A stretch of 64,000 bases of DNA from Gamsiella multidivaricata. Taxonomy: Eukaryota; Mortierellomycota; Mortierellomycetes; Mortierellales; Mortierellaceae. Position numbers and translations under genes: made by a program. This document shows positions 56,101 to 64,000 of this stretch, in pieces. Every line of letters begins with the position of its first letter. The first letter of the stretch is position 1. A model generated the notes under the pieces. The model saw only the letters and a program-made list of their open reading frames with translations. It ran no database searches and was not told the origin of the DNA. The stretch spans positions 309,586 through 373,585 of the forward strand of contig NW_026251741.1 in NCBI RefSeq assembly GCF_025024155.1, in the 5' to 3' direction.

Positions 56101-56786
56101 CGGACACCCTCAGCACCAGCTGCACTTGCGTCGCCTTCAGAGCTGTTACCACCTACTTGGACGTGCCCCGTGACAATTCCGGGCACTCGGATGGCACTAA
56201 AAGTAATAGATCTTGAGCCCTTGCTGTACACAGGTGCTGCAGATGTTGTTGTTGTTGCTTGGACATAATCAGGAGGCAATGTGGAAACTCTGGAGATGTT
56301 GTTTACGCTCTTGTTGGGCGCAATGTTGGGTACATTGTGAAGTCCTGGAGTAGGGTCTACCAGAGGCACGGCATCCAAGCCAGCTTCGGCGGATTGGTCA
56401 TCAAGCTGATGACTCGGCTGCGCTAAGACGACCTCAAGAACCACATTGGGATAGTGTCCGATCCTTAAAGGGATGATGCTACAGTGTTATAGAGGTAGAT
56501 GTCAGTCCTTTTGTTTGGCAGCACAGGCAACCCCCGAGCAATGGCTGCAATACAACGATAGCAGACAGAGAACATACTCTTCGAAACCGTCGTCAACCAA
56601 AAACGAGACGGCTGCCGAGTCGTGCTTGATGTATTCGGCATCCTTGAAGACTCGCTGGATATCCTTCCAGAGGATGATGAGTTGACCGGTTTTATCGCGC
56701 CGTACTTCGATGGTGAGCACCTCAGGCGATGAGCTTGTGCGAAAGGCTTGCCAGTGCTGTCCTTCAGGGGCGTTGGAGACTTTCAT
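53163..56786 (-). CDS. Lineage-specific large protein with shared N-terminal module, copy 1
   Basis: A 1,174-residue protein; exons on the minus strand 56786-56578 and 56478-53163, phase 2. Residues 1-95 are a compact module: EVLTIEVRRDKTGQLIILWK, DIQRVFKDAEYIKHDSAAVS, FLVDD, then IPLRIGHYPNVVLEVVLAQP. A Pro/Ser/Thr linker follows to about 260, then a helical region (FRNYKQLFKSFSQAIALDHI and on). Next is a conserved block PRLFIVLPKILRP, FRLYFLCECGPHT, NHEGYDLERPEEFFKRY, then EEHVKCVCADHYRE. The last 500 residues look like degenerate leucine-rich repeats (SLSLEGGEIHRW, ELERLVLRCSNF). I recall this architecture only as an expanded family in Mortierella-like fungi (memory, unchecked); function unknown. 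Intracellular sensing is a guess from the LRR-like end. Confidence 0.75.
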
Positions 56787-57467
56787 ACGGGTAAGTGTAG
56801 CAGAGGTAGTCGACGCGGAAGGGTGGAGAACTAAGAAGTAGAGGGGGCGAAAGGCGAGGGGGAGGAATCCTCTCTTTTTCGCATAACTAAAGGGGTGAGA
56901 GGGAATGCTTTGTGACATGGCCTTGTACCCCGCCTTTACTTTGACACCCTGAGCTTTTTTAACTTGGTCAATGCAGATGCACATTGACGCATCCTTTACT
57001 TGAGTTTGACACTAGCCTTGTCGTACTAACATCTATCGCGTTGTAGAAGATGCTCCTACTTTGAATGGGTGTAGACGATTAAGGAATTTACGCACTGTGC
57101 TTCATTGAGACAATACCCTCTTTATGTACCCAGTGCTCCACCTGTTCAGCATTGCTATTATTTTATCTTCTCAGTCAACTATTTGAACGCGTTTCAGAGA
57201 TCGAAACTGCGACTGGTGTGAACCATATGAGTCTGAGGAGTAGTCCCCCATCCAGCTCTGTGGCGAATTCGAGTGCTTCTCCATATCATGCGCACCAACA
57301 ATGCCTATAGCCTATCACATTTATGGGTGCAATATATGTACATAGTTTATTAAGAGCGAGACACACTTAAGCGCGGTGGAAAGCATAAATACGATGCGAC
57401 CTGTGTCAGTCCTTCGAGAAACGCGTGAAAAAGTCGCGTAAAAGAAGCTAGACCATGGGCAAAAACA
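56787..57467. other. Spacer between the two module-bearing genes
   Basis: Promoter of copy 1 and 3' flank of copy 2. No gene was recognised. Confidence 0.35.
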
Positions 57468-60218
57468 TCACTCCTGTCCGCTGTCGGACCCATCGAGCTG
57501 CAGAGTGAGATTTTGGGTGAGCTTTGATCTGGTTTTTAGGGTCTTGATGAACCGTCCTTTGAATGTGGAAAGTACATCGTAGGGTACCGTGTTGTATCGA
57601 CTTGTTAGGTGTTTCTTGACGACTGAGAAGGATACAATGGGCCATGTCGAAGTACTCGAATACATAATCGTCACTGCCGCAATATCGTAGGTCTCGTCAC
57701 TTCGTAATAATTCGACCATACGCAACCCCGAAAAGCTCCCTTTAGAGAGAGCCATTTCTCTATATGAGATTATTAGCTGCACGAAGTCAAGCAAGTGTCC
57801 GCCATGGCATCCGATCCGTACATGGGAGAGCTTGGGGTTGCTTTCCAAGATAGCGTGCAGTCGACTCTTGTCCTTTAACAGAACTTGCTTGAGGCTTACT
57901 CTGGACAGATAGCCCTGCTGAAGGAGCTCCCAATCGTCCTCGAGGATAAAGTCAAAGGATGAAAAATCGGCTTCCATGCGACCGATTCTGCCCTCGGAGA
58001 AAGTCGTGCGTATCGAGTAATGCTCCCTACGTATTATTAAGCTTTTAAGAGACCGAAATACCATGGCCACCTTTTCAAATGACCTGTCGAGACGGGTGTT
58101 CAGCCATCGAGTTACTGTGCCCTCTAGCTCTCCACCGGTACTGATCACAGCCGACCAAAAGTCAATGTTCTTGCTTTTTTTGACTCGAATGCCCTCGTCA
58201 GACATCGCCTGCGCAATCGTGTCAAACCAAAACATCAAAGGCTCAGCATCCCCTATGATGAGAGGACGTCCATGCAAAACCAACTGGAGAATGTTGGCCT
58301 TGCTGACGGCTCTCACAAAATTCTCAACATCCCGTTCTCGGACGATCCAGTCTAAGGAGATTTCCAGTTCTTGAATCCGGGATCCAGTAGATATGGCATC
58401 ATAGAATCGGTTCGCCAAGCTCCTTGTCTCAATAGAAATGATTACCTTATCCAGCTCCTCGATATATGTACCACCGTTGGCCTGGATGAAACCTTCTAGG
58501 CCCTTCGTCGGCGATCTCAGAAGGTTTTCGCGATAGTGATCGTCACATACATGCTTGACGTGCTCCTTAGGAGTGATGACTCGGTACAAGTTGCCGAGTA
58601 CGCGATCTTGGCCATCGACCTTTAGATACGACTCTACTTGTCGCAGATCTGCTCCGTCTAACACTTCCTGCCCAGCAACATCCTTGCCGCCATATGAATC
58701 ACGCTGCAATTTTTGAATGAAGCTGATTGTCGCATCCACCAAAGAACGCAGATTCTTTTTCACAAATTGAAGGTGACTCCGAACAGATCCCGCGTCCTTC
58801 GCGACCTCGAATTGCGCCACAGGCGGAACCATGGCACCGTCGATCATAATTCCGTACTTGACCATCTGTACTACGGTCAAAACGTAGGAGCTGTACTTGT
58901 CAAAGAACTCCTCCGAATGCTCCAGATCGTATCCATCGTGCTTCGCGAGATGAATCCTGTGGGGTATCGTGGTATTCTGCGACTTGCTGTGTGAACCGCA
59001 CTCGCATAGAAAGTAGAGTCGAAATTCGTCTGTCGAGGGCTTAAGCGGTCCATCGCGATATCTCAGGGTCCTTGGCAGTACGATGAATAGTCTCGGGGTC
59101 GGGCACTCCTGGAGCTCGAACGTTCGAACCAGAGCTGCCCGGGTCCGTGTCTGGATAGCGGTCAATCGATCGAACGACTCCTGCTCCAGTTGACGCATCT
59201 CCAGTTCCATATGACACAGCTTTGCGTGAAGTGGGCTATTGCGCGTCCTCTCCTCATTCAAGCTGTCAGAGAGTTGTGTCATGACACGTTTGATCCGCTC
59301 CGCCTCGAGCTTGCAGTCAAGTATGATGGCCTGCGAAAAGGATCTGAAAAGCTGTTGGTAATGCCGAAAAGATTGGCGCGCAATTAGATCTGCAGTACTA
59401 ACGGGCTCATCATAGCCGTCAATATCAAAGGTCTCGCTGGTGATAGGCTGAACAGTATCGACGACGTGCTGGCTGGTGTCAAAAGCAAGCGAATTGAGTG
59501 TAGAGGTTGGTGGAGTTGTTTCTGTAACAGGCTGACTGGTTTCGGCGCTAGAGAGACCATTGGCTGTTGGCCGAACGGCCTCAGCAGCAGATACACTTGT
59601 GTTGCCTACAGGGCTGCTGTCGCCAACTTGAACAGACCCCGCGGCGAGTTCGGGTCCCCAAACGGCGCTGAAGATAGGAAAATTGGAATCGTTATCGTGC
59701 ACGGACAACATATGAGAGGTAGTTGTTGCCTGGACATAATTAGGTGGGAGTGAAGACACTCCAGATTCGTTGGCTGGTTCTGAGATAGGGGTCTCATAAA
59801 GCATAGCACTTCGAGCTATATCGACAGGGTATCCATTGGCATGACTCGGCTGCGCTAAGACGACCTCAAGAACCACATTGGGATAGTGTCCGATCCTTAA
59901 AGGGATGATGCTACAGTGTTATAGAGGTAGATGTCAGTCCTTTTGTTTGGCAGCACAGGCAACCCCCGAGCAATGGCTGCAATACAACGATAGCAGACAG
60001 AGAACATACTCTTCGAAATCGTCGTCAACCAAAAACGAGACGGCTGCCGAGTCGTGCTTGATGTATTCGGCATCCTTGAAGACTCGCTGGATATCCTTCC
60101 AGAGGATGATGAGTTGACCGGTTTTATCGCGCCGTACTTCGATGGTGAGCACCTCAGGCGATGAGCTTGTGCGAAAGGCCTGCCAGTGCTGTCCTTCAGG
60201 GATGTTGGAGACTTTCAT
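57468..60218 (-). CDS. Lineage-specific large protein with shared N-terminal module, copy 2
   Basis: An 883-residue paralogue; exons on the minus strand 60218-60010 and 59910-57468, the same phase and exact same geometry as copy 1 (offset 3,432). The N-terminal module differs from copy 1 at only a few positions. The linker, helical region (QLFRSFSQAIILDCKLEAER), PRLFIVLPRTLRY block, HDGYDLEHSEEFFDKY and EEL DKVII-type segments are homologous but well diverged. The LRR-like end is shorter by about 290 residues and stops at LQLDGSDSGQE. It may be a naturally shorter form or a truncated one. It lies head to tail with copy 1. Confidence 0.75.
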
Positions 60219-60588
60219 ATGGGTGTGTGATTGAGGCTGTCGATGTGGAAATGGCGTGAGAACGAGTAAGCAAGAGTGAGTGCGAAAGGGTCATTGGAAG
60301 ACAAGAAAAGGCGAAGACAAGAAAAGGCGAAAATCCCAGCTTTTAAGGCACACGCCAATTGTCAAATTATGCAAGACACGGGAAGACGTCTCGAGGATTG
60401 ACATTACATCGTTCACAGATGTTTTCTTGCGTCCCAGTCGTATTCACGAGATACTCGGTGCTGCTCTTGGGATCTCTCTAGCGATCCCGCAACTGAATAA
60501 AGGATTTCGAAGCCCTCCAGTGGTGAAACACCCATGCACTCTTCCTCTCGACGGCCCTCAACAGGAGTAGGCTCGGTTTGGCCTTCAG
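60219..60588. other. Promoter region of copy 2
   Basis: About 370 bp upstream of copy 2. A tandem of AAGACAAGAAAAGGCG lies near 60299-60331. No gene is seen. Confidence 0.35.
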
Positions 60589-61048
60589 CTAGATCCTGTT
60601 GAGATGTCCGACCAGCCCCTCTACACAAAGATCTGACGCGCGTAGGAAGTGTCGATCTGCCTTTGAGAGTACGAGCTGAAGGCGAAAGGCTTCAAGTACT
60701 TTAGCGAGGACAGCACCTTCAATACATCCACGTCTCGTTGACATGGGATCAGTCGAAGCATCGCCAGCATTGGATAGATCCTGATCTAGTGGCATATATA
60801 ATATACGTCGTAGTAGTTTACTTGATTGTCAATGTCCAGCTTTAGGGTTTGAGGACAGAGGAACAACATAGGAAGAGCTTACGCGACGTAGTGAAGATCC
60901 GTGCGTCCCCGGGGTCGATAATGCACCACGATGCTTCGAATGTGGTTTCGTCGGGCTGGGAAAGCAATGGGGACATGTCTTCAATTGGCGAGGTATAGCC
61001 GTTGTAGTCGATGTGGAGACATTCTAGGCTTGGTATTGTTGCCGCCAT
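60589..61048 (-). CDS. Small unassigned protein, possibly an LRR/F-box gene remnant
   Basis: Two exons can be joined in phase 1: 61048-60883 and 60785-60589, with GTAAGC donor and CTAG acceptor, giving about 120 residues. It starts MAATIPSLECLHIDYNGYTS, which resembles one leucine-rich-repeat unit of fungal F-box proteins. The rest (KVLEAFRLQLVLSKADRHFL) has no recognised family. The frame is open upstream past 61048, so this could be the 3' end of a larger, decayed gene. No function is assigned. Confidence 0.3.
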
Positions 61049-61572
61049 TAGAAATATGATCAGGCTCGCGAGGTGGTTCTGCCACTGCGCAGCGTGAGTG
61101 AGATCAGGTTCCTGGCGTCGCGGCGAGAGAGATTTGCGATAGACTCCAGACTCCGGACTCCAGATTCCTTGTTGGCGAGAGTATTATCCCCAGCCTGTTC
61201 AGCGTGTCTGATACGAAGGAGTTATGGGTCAATGGGTAATGGGTCGAGGCTGTAAAAGCAAAAGAAGGAGCCCTGGATGGTGCCACTGTGTACTGAAGAT
61301 AGATATCGCGCAAGGTCTGAATCCGAGAATGTGGATGACAAGAATGAGGAAGCTAATGAGGATCTCGGGGGTATGTTCTCCATTGCAAGCGAAGGTGGAA
61401 TGAGGAACTGTGACAAGGGGTGTAGAAAGAGGTGTTCTTTGTCCCGCATTTTCTCTCTCTCTCTCCATCATTGAACGCGTTTTGGTACAGATGATCATGA
61501 ACGCGAGAAGTCGTTTGCAACTGTGCCAGAACTTGCCCAAAAAGATGAAAGAAAAATAAAAATGCATCGCAT
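61049..61572. other. Unassigned spacer left of the tRNA gene
   Basis: No supported gene. On the minus strand the tRNA is followed by a T-rich stretch (see tRNA entry). Confidence 0.35.
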
Positions 61573-61654
61573 TGTCGACTATGGGACTCGAACCCATGCA
61601 CCAATTAAGGTAGAGGGCCTAAACCTCACGGAATAACCACTATCCGAAGTCGAC
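61573..61654 (-). tRNA. tRNA-Leu (anticodon UAG)
   Basis: An 82-base intronless tRNA gene. The acceptor stem GTCGACT/AGTCGAC is 7 bp and perfect, with discriminator A at 61573. The D arm contains GGATAGTGGTTATTCC. The anticodon loop TTTAGGC gives T34-A35-G36 (reads CUA), with G37. A long variable arm (ACC TTAATT GGT) marks a class II tRNA, as expected for Leu. The T arm is ATGGG TTCGAGT CCCAT. The internal A box (TAGTGGTTATTC) and B box (GGTTCGAGTCC) are present. A T5-A-T5 Pol III terminator lies at 61551-61561 on this strand. The pair 27-43 is a T-T mismatch. Confidence 0.92.
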
Positions 61655-62023
61655 GGATACAGGATAAAGACGTAATAAAACTTGTGGTCCCGACCCTCTA
61701 TATTTTCGATTTCTCAGCGGAGCTTCAAAGACTCTGGTCGCGTTTTGGGGCCTGCGGCGGGCCTAGGATTGTTAAAAACTCTTCCTTCCGTACACATCGG
61801 TTATAGCAACTTCAAAACGTCTTTTACACTTTTGTTCGTTCGTGCGAGGCTACCAGTCCGGTTCCTTGTGATTTTCTCATTCCGCTCTCTGAGGCGGTCA
61901 TTCCCATCTCTTTTTCTAGAGATTCACTCTCCCATTCGCCATCATCTGAGGCCCATCAGATTTTAGCAACCCTTTTATTTTTTATATTTTTTCTTTTCGC
62001 TTTCGCGGTCCAACCTCTTGGAT
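61655..62023 (+). mobile_element. Probable 5' UTR of a LINE, next to the tRNA
   Basis: About 370 bp between the tRNA 5' end and the ORF1 start. C/T-rich toward ORF1, with no open frame of note. The true left end of the element cannot be set from one copy, so the limits are the two neighbouring features. Confidence 0.4.
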
Positions 62024-64000
62024 ATGCCTCCTCGAGGTTTTACCGATCACGACCCGGACGAGCCTATGGAGGGCACTGAAGGGTCGAGCCCTATTGTGGC
62101 CTCTGACGAGGTTTACACCCAGCTCCCAGCATCTTCTGCTGGCACACCTGAACCCACTCAATCCTTGGAGGAGATGACTCCCGCCAAGGATTTCACCATT
62201 GTTTCCAGGCGTCGCCGGCACTGGCTGATGATCCCTGCCTCTGCAATCTGTGAAGGCAGGCGTCCCTACCTACCAAATCTCATGATCGACATCAACACGG
62301 TCTTGAGTAAAAAGGCAACAATTATTGGACAAGGGGCCATGGAGTATTTCGTGGACGATGACCCCATGGTCCTTATCCCAACCGTCGTCTTTGAGGTCGG
62401 CACGAGTGACCAACTACAGGCCGCCCTTCGTTGCGGTTTCACTAACATGGACGAAGACGGCAAACCAGTGAGGACTCATTTCCAGGAGTACACCACAACC
62501 AGGCAAAAGGCTAAAGAAAGCCAAGTTGTGCGCCTCAACAACATCGCCTGGAATACCAAGGAGGACCAGGTCTACGCTGCCATGGGCAGATGGGGCGTGG
62601 TCCGCTCCGTTGAAATGGGTTTCAACAAAACCCACTCCATGGCTACCGCGCGAGTCACATTCGCCAACCCCACCGCTGTCACTAGGATGATAGAGGAAAA
62701 AGTTACGTATGTGATCATCGGCAAGGACTCTGGAGCTGTCACTCACCTGGGCGACCATCCTTGCCCCTTCAATAGCGAGCTTACGATGAAGCTCGCGCAC
62801 CTTCCAGCGTGGTACACACCTTTGGACGTCCTGGAATTGTTCCAGACCATCCCAGCACCCAACGGAGAGGCTTCGGTGCACTCTATCTCCATGCCACTGA
62901 GCACGGCAACCAAACGTCGCCTTCCTGAGGCATTCGTTTATTTCTCTACCGCGGCGCAGCGGGAGCGTGTGATCAACAGGGTGTTCCAAATTGAGGGCAA
63001 AGACACCGAATGGACCGAGGCAACCCAGCGCACCTGCCGCACCTGTGGCAGCCCCAACCATGGCCAACCAGCTTGCGAGGTCCTCCAGTTGCGCAAAAAG
63101 CTGCAGGCTGCACGCAAGGCAAACACGATGGCCATTCGAGGAATTACCACTAGTCCGTCTAAGGTAACGTCGCCATCCAGGTCGACCAGCCAGACAACCC
63201 CCTCTCCACGATCTTCCTCGTCCCAGAGCTCTTCAACCCACCCGGTATCCAAAAAAGCGGCCGCTACCATCCAGGCGAAAGCCATGGACTACAAAGGTGC
63301 CCTAACGAACAAAGGCAAGGGTGTGGAGAGAACCAACACGGCTGCAGTCAGTTCGACCTCGGCCAACAAACCTACTACTACCAATAACAGTGCCGGTGCT
63401 TCCGTCGCTTCTACTACTGCGACAATGGGCGCCACCAAATCGTGGCGAGAGGAGCACGCCGCTATGCAGCAACTTCAAGCGGTACTCAGCCGCCGTATTG
63501 ACAAGCAACAGCAGGAATGGGAGGCCATGCAGCAGGGATGGCAGATCATGCAGCAGCGCATTGGGCGACTCGAATCAAAGCTCGATACTGTAATTCAATT
63601 GCTACAAAAACAACACGCAATCCCCAATCCTCAGCACACTCACCAGGACAATGAGATGGAGGACGTACCAGCTGTCGTCGCCGCTCAGGTTGTGATCGCA
63701 CCATATATGGCTCCAACTGCCGAGTCCGCAATCACTGTCGGCAAACGCCATTATCGTTCCCTCAGTGGATCAGATGGGTCTGGTGAATCTATGGCTCCTG
63801 CAAAAATGGACAAGGAGCAGGCCATTGCGCAGCTACAGCGCGAGTTGAAGGAGGCCAATGAACGAGTTGAGAGCGCAGAGAATACTGCACGCGGCCACCT
63901 TGCTGAAGTAAACCGGATTCTTGGGATCAACAAAGTTCAACAGGAATGCATCCAAGACCAGGGTAATGCCCTACAGCGCCTCCTCCCAGCGGAGTGTAAC
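62024..64000 (+). CDS. LINE retrotransposon ORF1 protein, partial (runs off the edge)
   Basis: An open frame of 659 codons from ATG 62024 (MPPRGFTDHDPDEPMEGTEG) to the window edge without a stop. An RRM-like segment starts at about residue 168 (VVRLNNIAWNTKEDQVYAAM, then SMATARVTFANP). A CCHC zinc knuckle is at 338-351 (CRTCGSPNHGQPAC, C-x2-C-x4-H-x4-C). A Ser/Thr-rich stretch follows, then a Gln-rich coiled coil (about 490-525: WEAMQQGWQIMQQRIGRLES) and a second helical part (QAIAQLQRELKEANERVESA). RNA-binding fold plus knuckle plus coiled coil is the make-up of non-LTR ORF1 proteins, which coat the element RNA. The expected endonuclease/reverse transcriptase ORF2 would lie beyond the window. 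A host nucleic-acid-binding protein is less likely. Confidence 0.75.
   Translation, partial: MPPRGFTDHDPDEPMEGTEGSSPIVASDEVYTQLPASSAGTPEPTQSLEEMTPAKDFTIVSRRRRHWLMIPASAICEGRRPYLPNLMIDINTVLSKKATIIGQGAMEYFVDDDPMVLIPTVVFEVGTSDQLQAALRCGFTNMDEDGKPVRTHFQEYTTTRQKAKESQVVRLNNIAWNTKEDQVYAAMGRWGVVRSVEMGFNKTHSMATARVTFANPTAVTRMIEEKVTYVIIGKDSGAVTHLGDHPCPFNSELTMKLAHLPAWYTPLDVLELFQTIPAPNGEASVHSISMPLSTATKRRLPEAFVYFSTAAQRERVINRVFQIEGKDTEWTEATQRTCRTCGSPNHGQPACEVLQLRKKLQAARKANTMAIRGITTSPSKVTSPSRSTSQTTPSPRSSSSQSSSTHPVSKKAAATIQAKAMDYKGALTNKGKGVERTNTAAVSSTSANKPTTTNNSAGASVASTTATMGATKSWREEHAAMQQLQAVLSRRIDKQQQEWEAMQQGWQIMQQRIGRLESKLDTVIQLLQKQHAIPNPQHTHQDNEMEDVPAVVAAQVVIAPYMAPTAESAITVGKRHYRSLSGSDGSGESMAPAKMDKEQAIAQLQRELKEANERVESAENTARGHLAEVNRILGINKVQQECIQDQGNALQRLLPAECN

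Noticed and set aside
62414..63067. 217-codon open frame antisense to LINE ORF1
   Set aside because: The plus-strand frame has the knuckle and RRM-like motifs; the antisense frame is a composition shadow.

Overview
The window is nuclear DNA from a filamentous fungus, most likely an early-diverging one of the Mortierella type (Mortierellomycota; inference). The evidence is compact genes with short GT-AG introns, C/T-rich promoters, poly-T and poly-A tracts, Gln-, Ser- and Asp-rich low-complexity protein segments, LMBD1-, SNAPC1-, GPANK1- and ALADIN-type genes, and lineage-specific expanded families. Nothing bacterial, plasmid-like or viral was seen.

Layout. 1-8 kb: the 5' half of an ALADIN-type nucleoporin gene (minus, cut by the left edge), a hotdog-fold acyl-CoA thioesterase, a bHLH transcription factor, and the ribosome-biogenesis WD40 protein ENP2/NOL10 (minus). 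8.5-16.8 kb: four tandem paralogous genes (A-D), each encoding two PAS domains and sharing one three-exon plan. Gene B appears to be a chimera of A and C made by unequal crossing-over, which leaves a 2,012-bp direct repeat. 17.8-22.9 kb: a large mitochondrial PPR protein and the mitochondrial ribosomal protein bS18m (both minus). 23.4-30.2 kb: seven tandem copies of a small Gly/Ala-rich hydrophobic protein whose core resembles the interferon-induced ISG12/IFI6/IFI27 family (Ifi-6-16 domain). Several copies show frameshifts.

30.5-45 kb is housekeeping: an SNAPC1-like subunit of the snRNA-activating complex (minus), an F-box protein, an LMBRD1-type lysosomal/vacuolar cobalamin transporter, a GPANK1-like G-patch protein (minus) and a SLY41-like triose-phosphate-transporter-family protein. 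46.4-52.8 kb: an unusually long P4-ATPase (Dnf-type flippase). 53.2-60.2 kb: two minus-strand paralogues of a large lineage-specific family. Their N-terminal modules are almost identical, intron included, while their bodies have diverged. 60.6-64 kb: a small unassigned minus-strand gene, a tRNA-Leu(UAG) gene with a long variable arm, and beside it the 5' part of a LINE-type retrotransposon whose ORF1 (RRM-like fold plus CCHC knuckle plus coiled coil) runs off the right edge.

The single-copy genes are unrelated housekeeping functions (nucleus and nucleolus, mitochondrion, membranes). The window's real interest lies in three locally amplified families: the PAS array, the ISG12-like array, and the two genes with a shared N-terminal module. 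Intron models below were built by eye from splice signals and reading-phase agreement. Family names come from recalled motifs, not from a database search.
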